64,000 nt of DNA from Mantis religiosa (taxonomy: Eukaryota > Arthropoda > Insecta > Mantodea > Mantidae), in NCBI GenBank assembly GCA_030765055.1, contig JAUKNK010000333.1, forward strand, positions 328,501 to 392,500. Direction: 5' to 3'. The notes beneath the pieces were generated by a model. That model did no database searches and had not been told where the DNA came from. It was given only the letters and a program-made list of their open reading frames with translations. Both the position numbers and the translations under genes were made by a program. Positions 34,636-44,889 of this stretch are shown here, piece by piece. Numbering within the stretch: position 1 is the stretch's first letter; each line of letters opens with the position of its first letter.

Positions 34636-34910
34636 ATTAAATTTAAAGCTGAGTCAATTAATGGCAATGAAGAGCACTTTTTAAATTTCCCGGAACATGT
34701 TTTGGAGGCTAGTTTCCTCCATTATCAACTGGACATCGACTGGTTCTCTGTGGTGTAGCTGGTAATTTTTTTTCTCTGTGAGGTCTGTTCTGGGGGCAGT
34801 TTGAGGAACTTGCTGAACATATCTTACAGGGGGAAATATATTAATTTATTTATATATTATTAGGTTATTTAATTTATTACAACACAATTTTCAACACTTC
34901 AAAGAAGATA
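34636..34910 (+). mobile_element. short Penelope derivative: inverted arm plus tail
   Basis: The arm (34636-34840) is the complement of a PLE 3' region: minus-strand sequence matches the GIY-YIG C-terminus and post-ORF segment at 41690-41905. It is joined to the unique tail ACAACACAATTTTCAAC (34872-34910). The right arm is missing. ATTATCCAGATAA flanks both sides (34623-34635 and 34911-34923), a 13-bp target-site duplication. Its hammerhead-like motif is decayed (TTGATAA, stem GGAGG/CCTCC, AAAAC). Confidence 0.8.
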
Positions 34911-35216
34911 ATTATCCAGATAACTCATCCTGACACAGGACCTTCTGAAAGTAAGGGAGATGTACTACCCATACATCCTAGTGGTATGAAAAGTGTATCA
35001 CTCGGGACTTAAGTTTTCTTTAGTGATTTTTTAAGTAAGTATTGAAGGCACTTAAATCTTAAGACACTGCCTTTCTGTTGTTTTGTATCTATATAGCAGC
35101 AAGAAATTTATGTGACTAACAATAAATGAACATTGCATGTGGGCACTCTTGATTGGTGATACTTGGCACTCCTGTGAAACTCAGCTCATCATTGATCTGA
35201 GAGATTAATTACTTAT

Positions 35217-35620
35217 CTACACCCGTTCTCTTAAGACATCCAAAATAACAGCATCATGAAACCACAGAAATCTCTTCTGGACAATACTCCCTGCATAATA
35301 ATGAAATATAATGTTCATCTGGGACTGGCAAGACATAGAAAATTTCATCCTCTTGAGCAGAGATAAATTTACAAGCTGAGATATCTTATCCCATTTGTTC
35401 ACTGATTATCTGAGCTGTGCGTTTGATAATTTATTTGAAAATCACTTGTTGTTTCTTTAAATCCAGAACTAGATAACAGAATCTCTCTTATGAACTGTTC
35501 TTTCTTCCCAAGCAATTCCAACATTTCGAAATTAGCTCTGCCTTTATTAGCAGAGTCTACATACTCATTGTGCTTGCAGAAGGGAAATTCTTGCTTTCCT
35601 GACCAACACATCACTTGCAT
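35217..35620 (-). mobile_element. hAT-type (ZMYM1-like) transposase remnant
   Basis: The minus strand encodes FPFCKHNEYVDSANKGRANF with EMLELLGKKEQFIREILL, resembling the F.GH.E...S.NKGNF.E.L segment of ZMYM1-like hAT transposases. After a stop, a second frame has MKFSMSCQSQMN and a WFHDAV-like stretch that may match the following catalytic region. No termini were found. This is a family resemblance only. Confidence 0.45.
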
Positions 35621-36133
35621 TTATCTTTCAATAACTCTCTTATCTTTTAGGGCATATATCTTTTTAAAAGACAGAGATGATAACAGCATTTTAATAAGAT
35701 TAACAACCAAATCATTAATTTTACTCATTGCAAAGCATGAGAGAAAAGTAAAAATGAACTATAAATAGTTTAAATTCACAGCAAAGAAAATGAAAACTAA
35801 CATGTGTCATACTATACTATGAACATTAAGAGTATCATGGCTTGGAGAGGAGTGATAGCTTAGCAATGCCTCATGCCGCATATGGAAGTCTCTTGTTATT
35901 CAGTCTCCTAAATTTTATGAAGCTTCAAGTCACTTCAGGAACTAAGCTACTTTTTGATACCTTTTAAGACATTATTTTCTTTTTGCTATTTATGTCCAAC
36001 ATATAAGATAAAATGTATCTCCATTTAGCTTGGGTAACCAGGACTCTCAGATACTCCTTCAGCTTTGACACTGATAAATGTTTACAGAAAATGCAAGGTA
36101 TGAATATACATTCTAGACTTTGTCCCTTGAAAC
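35621..36133. other. intron sequence, no feature recognised
   Basis: No supported coding or repeat feature. The last bases before the solo LTR include ATAC (36134-36137), one copy of its target-site duplication. Confidence 0.35.
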
Positions 36134-36137
36134 ATAC

Positions 36138-36522
36138 TGTCGCAAACACATTGTTGTGGTGAGGCAATGTGAGGGACCAGTTCAAAGAGACATGCAGCGC
36201 AGAGGTATAAGCATGCCGATACGGTGGGAAAGGAGACGGATTTCTGGAGAGTTCTTCTTTCTTCTAGCGCCGTCTTGATTGTTTTAAAACATTCCACAAA
36301 TTTCTGGAATAGTGAGTAACTATAAAAGGAGCTGCAGCTGCCACTGGGAGTTAGTCGGTAATTGTACATGTGCGCGTCAACAGCTGTAAAGTGAACTCTT
36401 TTGTGGTCAATGACCATGCAAGTTGTAAGTGTATGTGACATAATTGTGTTTCTACAGAAATAAAGAGCATTTTTGAGTGTTTATAACCTGGACTTTTAAT
36501 TTCACGAACCCACAAAGTCACA
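36138..36522 (-). mobile_element. solo LTR of a retrotransposon (strand uncertain)
   Basis: A 385-base block starts TGTCGCAAACAC and ends AAAGTCACA (TG...CA), flanked by ATAC on both sides (36134-36137 and 36523-36526). That is a 4-5 bp duplication type as made by LTR retrotransposon integrases. On the + strand it has TATAAAAGG near 36320 and AATAAA near 36459, in promoter-then-polyadenylation order. This argues that transcription of the parent element ran on the + strand; the strand field should be read as unresolved. No internal coding region is present. Confidence 0.65.
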
Positions 36523-36646
36523 ATACTTTCTTAGTTCATCCTCTTGTCCCAGCATTCTCTAAAGCTGGAAATTCCAAATGCATATAATTATGCAATTCAT
36601 AACTTTTGAAAGTAATGCAAAAGGTATGTATGACTTACTGTTCTAG

Positions 36647-36764
36647 GTTTACCATGAGAAGGCAGCTGTTAAGGATCTGGTGCTGAATATGTATGAAGGG
36701 CAGATCACTGTGTTACTTGGGCACAACGGATCAGGAAAAACCACTACATTGTCAATGTTAATGG
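36647..36764 (+). CDS. ABCA3-like: ABCA3-like ABC transporter, exon (NBD1 Walker A)
   Basis: The acceptor is TTCTAG, the donor GTAAAC; the exon starts in phase 0 and ends after the first base of a glycine codon. It encodes VYHEKAAVKDLVLNMYEGQI and TVLLGHNGSGKTTTLSMLMG. GHNGSGKTT is the Walker A P-loop that binds the ATP phosphates; the lysine and following threonine are intact. The residues before it (V..LS.N.YEGQI..LLGHNG.GKTTT) follow the ABCA NBD1 pattern. The split glycine is completed in the exon at 38862. A solo LTR sits 125 bases upstream without touching the acceptor. Confidence 0.95.
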
Positions 36765-37420
36765 GTAAACAGTATAGTAACTAACTTTTTAACTGTATAT
36801 CATTGCTATTATGTGAATACCTCTTATATGAAGACATTGCTGATTTTACGATAATGGCACCATTGAGTATATTTTGCAACGCTGAATCCAATGTTATCTT
36901 GATTTTTCAGCAGAAATCAATTTTGAGTGCTAGAATTATAATTTCCACATCTGCTATGTGTTCATAGACAAATACTGCTACACGAAAGTTGTGCACATAG
37001 TATCTTTGTAAAAATGCTAAATGATTTAGTCACTCCTCAGCTATATGGTAACTGGTAACTCTGCTACGTAGATTTTCCTACATTTCAGTTTTTCTATTGT
37101 CCTTTCGCCTATTGTTTCACTGCTATGTTAGGTTTAGCGTTGGAATGTGGTCATATAGTGATCCAGACCATTGGATTTAGCTGGAATTGGGAGATTCAAG
37201 AAAAGGATTAGATGAGATAGCTGCACTTACAGAAGCTGCCATTCCTATAATACACAAGCTGGCACTGCACACTAGTTACTCACCAACTGTAAAATGATGC
37301 CCGCTTGCCAGCCAGACAGTGCTGACCTTGGCCACTGCCTGTATTTCCATGAGCTTAGGCTGCCTGATATAGAGGAAGAGCTGGAGAGAAAAAGGTCTGT
37401 TTCTTTGCTTTCTAGCCATA
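36765..37420. other. intron sequence, no feature recognised
   Basis: Unassigned intron 4 sequence. A frame of 84 codons starting at 37294 has no recognised motif and runs into the Tc1-like fragment, so it is probably chance. Confidence 0.35.
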
Positions 37421-37905
37421 CAGTGGTGGAAATCAGTATAAAGGCACTGCATTTCCTACTGAAAGTAATAGGTACAATGTCTCAAGCATTCATATGTCCA
37501 ATTTATTATGAAAATAGTGGATTTAAGACATACAAAAATCATGATTGAATTAGTTTTTTTCACAGGACGTGTAACAAAATAAGACATTTGTATTTCCTGG
37601 ATGGAAATTGATGTAAAGGTACTCACTGTCCTGTTATGTTATTGCATAGTAAGTATTTTGTCAAACCTCCGTTCTTCGTAAAGACCTCAAATAGTATCTT
37701 AGACATTGATTTTGTTAGGGCTTGAAGCTCTCGTTCTAGAAGATCTAGAATTTGTCACCCATACTTCACATATTGCTTTTTCAGCTCACATATAGTTTCA
37801 AATGGCCTTCCATTTTGATAAAAATGCTTTGTGGGTATTCCTCAAAGGCTTCCAATGGGGTTCAAATCTCGGTTAGTTGCAGGCCAGTGCAAAAAATTAA
37901 TATCT
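37421..37905 (-). mobile_element. Tc1-like DNA transposon fragment
   Basis: CAGTGGTGGAAATCAGTATA at 37421, preceded by TA, resembles a Tc1-type terminal end. On the minus strand 37900-37850 encodes WPATNRDLNPIGSL, matching the WPAQSPDLNPIENLW block that holds the third catalytic aspartate of Tc1-like transposases (here the Asp of DLNPI remains). RPFETICELKKQYVKYG-like sequence and a C-terminal stretch follow. The transposase N-terminus and the other end are missing; the fragment stops at a TTC-rich tract. Confidence 0.65.
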
Positions 37906-37917
37906 TCTCTTCAAACC

Positions 37918-37979
37918 ACCTCTTCCTCTTCCTCTTCTTCTTCCTCCTCTTCCTCTTCATCCTCTCCTTCTTCTTCTCC
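37918..37979. repeat. (TTC/TCC)n pyrimidine-rich microsatellite
   Basis: Imperfect CTT/CCT triplets, all pyrimidine on the + strand except at one or two positions. It marks the broken edge of the Tc1-like fragment. Confidence 0.85.
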
Positions 37980-38099
37980 CCTTGTTATAGGACGCAGTCC
38001 TGTTCATTTATGGTCCTCTACACCTTATGCCATTTTAGCCAGCTGGTGAGAGAGCCACCACTGTGGACCAGAGAAGAGATATCCAGGGATGCGTGATCA

Positions 38100-38340
38100 G
38101 CCCAGTTTATGGAATGAGTGAGGGAAGTTGATGAACTGAATGAGGGCAAAATGGATGACAGGCAAGATGATAATAGAACAAATGGTGGAATGATGAAGGG
38201 GGAACGAGAGGTTCCAGAGAAAACCTGCCCCATTGCTTTGTTTTCCACCATACATCTCACTTTGCAGTCGCCTGGATTCAAACCTGGGCCGCCTTGGTGA
38301 GAGACAAGCAGTGTAGCTGCTCAGCCATGGTGTGGCCAAA
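38100..38340 (-). mobile_element. tRNA-derived SINE, family C
   Basis: Minus strand: CCATGGCTGAGCAGCTACAC as A box region, AGGTTTGAATCCAGGCGAC as B box region about 40 bases on. The body has GAGATGTATGGTGGAAAAC and GGTTTTCTCTGGAACC. It shares layout with copies at 44556-44790 and 54140-54365. The TGGCTGAG head suggests descent from a class II (Ser/Leu-like) tRNA; this is inference. Confidence 0.7.
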
Positions 38341-38861
38341 TAGAAATTCAGAACATAAGTAGGATCAACTTTCATTTTTGAACTCTTATTTTCTGTTTGT
38401 TAAAATATTTTATCACAGTCATTTATGAATATTCCCCACATTAAAGTTTAATCAGCTCCAGAGTGCAGCAATTATTTATGATCCATGGAGTAGCAACAAC
38501 TATTTTATACTCCTCAGTGTTCTCAACTCAAAGTCAAAGTCTTCATCAAAAATGTGTTCTTTTATAACTACAATGTATGCATATTGAAGTACAAGGTCTT
38601 TGTGAATCCTTTTTAATCTTTTATTAATTTATGAAACAAAATTATAAAATGCTTTACAGTCGCATGTCTGTCAGAATGAACATCAATGGTGAATTAATTA
38701 TCAAAATCAATTGAGTGCATTTTAAGATTATCCTACATAAAATACACAGATCTATGTGGCTACTAGTGTACTCAATCACACATACACACATATTTTATAT
38801 CTCTATTATATCAGTATGGGTTTATGAATACATATAAAATTTATGCTTCATTTTTTAACAG
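38341..38861. other. intron 4 end, no feature recognised
   Basis: AT-rich with no supported feature. It ends in a T-rich tract and the acceptor AACAG at 38857-38861. Confidence 0.4.
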
Positions 38862-39016
38862 GAATGATTACACCAACAAGTGGTACAGCACTTTTGGGAG
38901 GCTATGATATAAGAACCCAAATGGATGAGGTACGAGCGAGTCTCGGTATATGCCCTCAGCATAATATACTATTTAATGAGTTGACAGTTTATGAACACCT
39001 ATACTTTTATGGAAAG
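38862..39016 (+). CDS. ABCA3-like: ABCA3-like ABC transporter, exon (NBD1 Q-loop)
   Basis: The first two bases complete the glycine split at 36764; the exon ends in phase 0 at donor GTAACT. It encodes GMITPTSGTALLGGYDIRTQ, then MDEVRASLGICPQHNILFNE and LTVYEHLYFYGK. CPQHN contains the Q-loop glutamine, which coordinates magnesium and couples ATP binding to the membrane domain; LT..EHL.FY..LKG is the ABCA pattern that follows. The exon continues as LKGLTGAELKDD in the exon at 44890. Intron 5 after it carries the nested Penelope elements. Confidence 0.95.
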
Positions 39017-39860
39017 GTAACTGAACTATTGTAAAAGTTTCTGTTTAGCATATTGTTCACAGTGAATTTATTTCTTGCTTGTAGATTTTAGTTTTGTTTG
39101 CATCACAGTTTGGGCCCACATTAACACAATTGGATTGTGCTGGCAATTGTGAGGGAAAATGCAGATTACTTCAGGTCTCATTTAAGTTCTAAGTTTATCC
39201 ACCTGATGCACTTTTCCCTGGCTTTTAAACTGAAGAACAACTACTTTCTTGGAAGTGTTGAAAACAGTGTTATGATAAAATTAAAGGGAGTCGATTAATG
39301 ACACTAAACAACACTTACCTTTAAATTTTTCCGGAACATGTTTCAGAGACTTTGCTTCTATCCTCAGCTGGCCATCTACTGCTTCTCATTGGTGTAGTTG
39401 ACAATATTTTGTCACAGGTTTCCTCTAGTGGCGGCTCAAGGAAATTGCTGAACAAATCTTTCTGGGGGATGTCGAAATTGAATACTTTGTTCCTATTTTT
39501 TTAAATGAAGATTTGTTCCCATGTGGATAGTTCTTGTTTTCCTGATGTATGTTTTAGTAGTTTTGGTTCTGGATTTATGTTGTGCTTTTTTTCTCAAAAA
39601 TGTGTGGCAACTGCTAATTTTTTCTAATTGTTTATATTTTATTTTTCTAAATTTGTTTTGGTTTTTCCAATATAAATTTGACAACAGTCACTGCATTAAA
39701 TTTGATATATACCAGAATTTTTGTTAGATGGAATGGCATCTTTGATGTTTGTGCAAATTAGGTTTCTTAAGGAGAAATGGTTGTCTGGTGCTAGTTGAAT
39801 GTTTTGTTTTTTGAAGACCTTTTTGTATTTATCATAGGCCCGCGAACGTTATGTGAATGT

Positions 39861-40905
39861 GTGTTTTGGAGGAATTTAGTAACAGTGACGTCAAAATTAA
39901 TATAAAATTATTTGTGGTTGGTTTATTGACACTCGTCACTTACTTTTTCATATATTTATGAGAGACTAGTTTCAAAGGCCCTGGCCTCCATTTTCAATCT
40001 CTTCCCAACTGGCAACTGTTATCTGCTCTCTCTGGTGGTGGAACTATGAACTTTTTTGTCAAATTATCTGCTGGCGGGATTTCAAAGTTCATTACGCGAT
40101 CCTTATTTTTCCAGATGAATATGTTCTCCCATGTTGTCAATCTATTTTGGTTTATCACTCCTTTTAATAATTTTGGATTTGGATCAATGTCATGGTTTTC
40201 ATTCCAAAAATGAAATGCTACTGCTGACTTGTCTTCTTGTTTCAATCTGATGTTTCTAAAGTGTTCTTTGACTCTGGTTTTTAAATTTCTTTTTGTTTGA
40301 CCTATGTAGCATTTTTCACAATTCTTGCAATTTATTTGGTATATTCCAGATTTGTTACCTGAAGGAATTTCATCTTTTGTTTTTGAATTGAGTAATTTTA
40401 AAATTGAGTATCTATTAGTAGGTGCCAAGATGATATTTTGTTCCTTGAATATCTTTTTAAATTTATTAAATGTTTTTGGATGATATGTGAATGAACTGAA
40501 TATGCTGTTGCTTTCTTTTTCTTTAATAAATGTGGTTGTTTCCTTAATGGTTTTCTTTAGTTTAGATTTTCTAATTTTCTTCAACACCAAACTTTTGTTG
40601 TATCCGTTTTCTTCTGCTATGTGTATTATTGCTTTTTGTTCCTTGAAATATTCTTCTTTTTCCATGGGTATGTTGACTAGTCTGTGTGTAAGGCTGTTTA
40701 TTATTGCATGTTTATGTGTAATTGAAATCCCGCCAGCAGATAATTTGACAAAAAAGTTCATAGTTCCACCACCAGAGAGAGCAGATAACAGTTGCCAGTT
40801 GGGAAGAGATTGAAAATGGAGGCCAGGGCCTTTGAAACTAGTCTCTCATAAATATATGAAAAAGTAAGTGACGAGTGTCAATAAACCAACCACAAATAAT
40901 TTTAT
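39861..40905 (-). mobile_element. Penelope-like element with inverted arms, nested
   Basis: GTTATGTGAATGT flanks it (39848-39860 and 40906-40918), a 13-bp target-site duplication. Inverted arms of about 190 bases close the element, and a tail of about 40 bases lies outside the left arm only. The minus-strand frame 40761-39994 (255 codons) reads through both arms. It starts in the inverse arm, passes an RT C-terminal piece (HKHAIINSLTHRLVNIPMEK), a helical linker and GIY-YIG (SGIYQINCKNCEKCYIGQTK, VKEHFRNIRLKQEDKSAVAF), and ends VMNFEIPPADNLTKKFIVPP. The last 28 or so residues are encoded again, identically, on the plus strand in the right arm. Identical arms and an open frame point to a young copy. 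Confidence 0.85.
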
Positions 40906-41817
40906 GTTATGTGAATGTTTTGAAAATCATATTAGTTTCTGTAGCTGAGAGGGTTGTGGTTACCTTTAGTAGCTTCTTCTTTTTTGCTAAGTTCACTTTT
41001 TCGTATACTAATAACAGACTAAACTTTGGCATTTACAGAAAACCAACACAGACAGATAACTACATAAAAGCTAATGGCTAGAACCCAAGATCGCACAAAC
41101 AGGCAATCTTCAATAGTTTAGCACACAGACTGGTAAACATCCCTCTCACAGCAGAAGATTACAAAACAGAATACATCAAAATAATTGAAATAGCACAAAA
41201 AATAACTGTTCCAGATCATTAGTAGACAAAATATCAAACTTAGAAAAAAGGAAGAAGCTACTAAAGGAAACCACAACCCTCTCATCTACAGAAACGAATA
41301 CGATTTGCAAAAGATTGTCTTACCATCCATGGGCCTATGATAAAATGAAAAAAGTCTTCAAAAAACAAAACATTCAACTAGTACCAGTCAACCACTTCTG
41401 CTTAAAAAACCTAATTTGCTCAAACATCAAGGATACCATTCCATCTAACAAAAAATCTGGTATATATCAAATTGAATGCAGTGACTGTAGTCAAATTTAT
41501 ATTGGAAAAACCAAAACAAATTTAGAAACAAGAGCAAAGGAACACTTTAGAAATATAAAATATGAACCATTACAAAAATCAGCAGCTGCCACACATTTTT
41601 GAGAAATAAACCACAGCATAAATCCAGAACCAAAACTACTAAAACATACATCAGGAAAAGAACTATCCACATGGGAACAAATCTTCATTTCAAAAAATAG
41701 GAACAAAGTATTCAATTTCGACATACCCCAGAAAGATTTGTTCAGCAAGTTCCTTGAACCACCACCAGAGGAGACCTGTGACAAAATATTGTCAACTACA
41801 CCAATGAGAACCAGTCG

Positions 41818-41865
41818 ATGGCCAGCTGAGGATAGAGGCAATCTCTCTGAAACCTGTTCCGGAAA
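41818..41865 (+). ncRNA. hammerhead-like motif in PLE
   Basis: CTGAGGA at 41826-41832 (fits CUGANGA), one T, a weak stem AGAG-GCAAT-CTCT, GAAAC at 41849-41853, then CTGTT. The order is that of the motif at 16908-16950. The inverse arm carries the same motif on the minus strand at 39340-39370. Confidence 0.4.
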
Positions 41866-42122
41866 AATTGAAAAGTAAGTGTTATTTTGTGTCATTAATC
41901 GACTCCCTTTAAATTTAATGAAGAACAACTGATTAATATGGATTTGAACTCCCTAAAGTTAATAAAGATTATGATTCCTTCCTAAATAAACATATAATGT
42001 GATGACTCACGTTCTGTAGATGCAACATTCTAAGAGCCAGTAGCAAGTATGCTGTTTGCTCTTTCTTGAATTTAACAAACACCTTGACTTATTCAAAGTA
42101 AGGTCAGTCAAATATTTATATT

Positions 42123-42407
42123 CCATTATTTTCATTAGGTTTTCCAGCGTAGGCCATGCCATATAATTGCTGGCTGCTGAAGTTTTGCAGGTCATGTGGC
42201 CTGCTTCTTCTTGGGCTATTTGTAAATAAACCAGCTGTGCATCTTCACTCCGCCCACCATTTCTATAAAAGAAATAATAAATTATGATGCACAGGTGGTT
42301 TATTTGCAAATAGCCCAAGAAAAATCAGGCCACATGACCTGCAAAACTTCAGCAGCCAACAGTTATATGACACGGTCTACACCGGAAGACATAATGAAAA
42401 TAATGGA
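42123..42407. repeat. foldback repeat of unknown family
   Basis: Arms 42123-42243 and 42286-42407 are inverted copies of about 120 bases with a 42-base loop. Shared blocks include TTTTGCAGGTCATGTGGCCTG, read here in two parts as TTTTGCAGGTCATG and GTGGCCTG, and GGGCTATTTG. No open frame spans the arms convincingly. It could be a PLE derivative of another family or a MITE; I found no clear target-site duplication. Confidence 0.7.
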
Positions 42408-43189
42408 TGTCGGCCGTGAAAGCCTTTGCAAAAGTTTACATTTCAGTTCTGAGTAATTGCAAATATGTGTACATGTATACATTCCAACCAATAATGATTT
42501 TCATCGCAGTGCTTATGTTATGATGCAGTGTTATATATGTAATTTGTTTATTTGTATTAGGAAAACTATTTGAGCTAAAAATATGGGGTTTTCACGGTTA
42601 AGTCAGAAACTTGACTGCCTACCTTCCTCGTGGATCACGTTTTGCAAAATGTGAATTTTTGTCATAGTGCAAATAGTATTTATTAGAGATTGATTCACTT
42701 GGTCCTGTTACACCTCCAGTTATGGGGAATGCAGTATCACAATAATACAGTAGGACTCCAATTGGCTGCTGGCCTAGTAGCATTCAAGGACAAACATTGT
42801 CTCATTTGCAAACCACAGTAGAAGAGTTCTGGAGGAGAATTCCAACAATTCCCAGAGAATTTGCGTAGCACCTCAGGGTTTTGGAAAGCTGCAAGAATAA
42901 GATTTGATAACATCGACAAACAATAGCAGATAAGAACTCTTGAATTTTCTGTGCTTAAATAAAAAGATCATGGGAAAGGGGAAACAATGAGGTAAGATAA
43001 GGAGGAGTGAGATAGATTAACATGATTAAAAACTGGTGCTCAGGGACAAAAAGTTTCCAGAAATGGTATAGTCCAGAATCAAAGTTCCTTACATGACAAT
43101 AAAGAGGATAGTAAGTCAGTTAGGTTGCTATAGTCATTTAAATATGTAATTAATTGAGAGTGTGCAATTTTTTAAAAAATTATTGCAAG
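42408..43189. other. intron sequence, no feature recognised
   Basis: No supported feature. A 60-codon frame on the minus strand (42737-42919) has no motif I know. Confidence 0.35.
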
Positions 43190-43960
43190 TAGCTAGCATG
43201 GAGATGGACCTAAAATTTTTAAACTCATCACTTCCACCTTTGTGAATGGGCTTCACAAATGCATATTTCATCCTATCAGGAAAAATGCCAGTTGCCTTTG
43301 ATTGATTGCTTATTTGGCAAAGTGGTCCATTTATTTCATGTTTGATTTCTTTGATTAAGAAAGATGATAACTCATTCTACACCTTTGCTTTTTTTGGTTT
43401 TAATTTTGTTATTACTTTATTAATGTTATCTAGAGAGACCATTTCAAAATTAAATGTGGTGTGACAATGAGGCAATTGTTTTTATACTGGCCTGCTGTTC
43501 CATTCTCTAAGAAAAGGGTGAACATTCCGAGACTCACTAGTCTCACTACCAATGTTTGCAAAGTACTCATTTAAAGTGTCGGCATTTTTCTTAGAATCTT
43601 GATACTTTGATTTAAGGGAGAATGGTACATTTTCATAGAATTACTCAAACCTAATTCACCTTTTACTATGGTACAGTTGGCTCTCCTTTTATTATCTGCA
43701 TTTTTATGTAAAACTTAATTGCTAATTGTTTAGCCTTTTTTATTACTGCTTTAAAGATTTTAGTGTAGATTTGTAATATTGTTTTATAATTGGATTAACG
43801 GTTGACTTGTATGTACTATGTAGTCATTTTTATATGCTCTAGAGATCCTTATGCCTTTTTTATCTCAGTCGAGGGAATAGTTTTTAATGATTTGAGTGCA
43901 TGTGATTTTTGGAAAACAAGAATTGTAATACTCAACAATCTCCCTAAGAAAATTATTATA
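43190..43960 (-). mobile_element. CR1-like LINE reverse transcriptase remnant
   Basis: The minus strand at 43290-43205 encodes, with breaks, a segment like DRMKYAFVKPIHKGGSDEF, paralleling DRMKYSVVKPLFKTGERNN of the CR1-like element at 56621-59283. Nucleotide blocks near 43400-43440 also match 58540-58560. The remnant covers the part before RT domain 3 and is heavily mutated. Confidence 0.55.
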
Positions 43961-44002
43961 GTTGGTATCAGTATGAAGAACAGGATCAATATTCCATGTT
44001 AA

Positions 44003-44132
44003 TTAAGTTAATTAGGAGTCGATTAATAACACAAAACAACACTCACTTTTAAATTGTTTTGTGTTATTAATCGACTCCTAATTAACTTAATTTATACAAC
44101 AACACTGTTTTCAACACTTCCATAAAAGGATT
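44003..44132 (+). mobile_element. miniature Penelope-derived hairpin with tail
   Basis: An almost perfect hairpin (arms about 44003-44034 and 44060-44092; block TTAGGAGTCGATTAATAACA) is the extreme end of the PLE arm seen at 41890-41910. It is followed by the unique tail ACAACACTGTTTTCAACAC (44097-44132). TATTCCATGTTAA flanks it (43990-44002 and 44133-44145), a 13-bp target-site duplication. It is 130 bases long and has no coding capacity. Confidence 0.8.
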
Positions 44133-44145
44133 TATTCCATGTTAA

Positions 44146-44555
44146 GTTACTTTAAAATTACTAACTTGTTCAGAGTTGTAGATATGTTTGGTAGTTTCCT
44201 GTTTACATTTAACTTTTGATCTCTGGTTTATTGGGAGAGTAATGAGGACAGCTTTATGGTCAGAAAGACAAGTTTAGTAAAACTTGTGTATCATTTTGCC
44301 AGTTATACATTTTACATAACTGTATGATTACTCTATTATTTCTCATTATTTATATAGTTATTAGTATCATTATATTTGTTGTACTGATACAGTCTTAAAA
44401 TATAAAATACATTGGCATATTTTAACAATATTATAAATAGCATTACCATATTGATGTATGGAATGTCATTGTAATGACTAACAGATGCATAACACTACTT
44501 CAACTTCTACTGTTACTGCTGCTGTTGCTTTAGTTTTTATTTTCTAATCATTAAA
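44146..44555. other. intron sequence, no feature recognised
   Basis: AT-rich, no supported feature. Confidence 0.35.
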
Positions 44556-44790
44556 ACCCGCTTTTACTACATGCAGCACCCCACGCAGTGACAATGATGA
44601 TACATGAAATGAAGATGGAGCACCGGTGGAATGAGATGGCAGGGAAAACTGGAGCACCCGGAGGAAACGCACTCCTACACATTTTGTCCACAATAAAAAC
44701 CCACATGCGGTCACCTGGGTTTGAACTTGGGCAGCTTTGGCGAGAGTCGAGCGGTCTAACCACTCAGCCATTGTATGGGCTGCCATTGCT
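44556..44790 (-). mobile_element. tRNA-derived SINE, family C
   Basis: Minus strand: ATGGCTGAGTGGTTAGACC (A box region), CAAGTTCAAACCCAGGTGAC (B box region), then the family C body with GGAGTGCGTTTCCTCC and CATCTTCATTTCATG. It is about 100 bases upstream of the exon at 44890. Confidence 0.78.
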
Positions 44791-44889
44791 GCTGCTATAT
44801 CCCTACATCACAACCGCCGTCGCCACCACAAAAGAATATACTTATAAACTCAGCAACTAATTATACATATTTTTTGGTTATTTTTACAG

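Larger units (their letters stand above)
39243..41918 (-). mobile_element. Penelope-like element with inverted arms (host of a second PLE)
   Basis: TGAAGAACAACT flanks it (39231-39242 and 41919-41930), a 12-bp target-site duplication. A unique tail (39243-39280) occurs only on the left. The left arm (39281 to about 41010, less the insert 39861-40905) carries a GIY-YIG region read on the minus strand. The right part (41010-41918) carries, on the plus strand, an RT C-terminus (NFGIYRKPTQTDNY near 41030) and GIY-YIG (SGIYQIECSDCSQIYIGKTK near 41457; EHFRNIKYEPLQKSAAATHF). The two parts are inverted copies over several hundred bases. Without the insert the element is about 1.6 kb; the catalytic RT is absent. 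Confidence 0.82.

Noticed and set aside
37294..37548. Frame of 84 codons as a small gene or exon
   Set aside because: No motif, no splice context, and it runs into the terminal repeat of a Tc1-like fragment.
44556..44790. Possible Ser/Leu tRNA gene
   Set aside because: The head resembles a class II tRNA, but the acceptor stem does not close and the SINE body follows.
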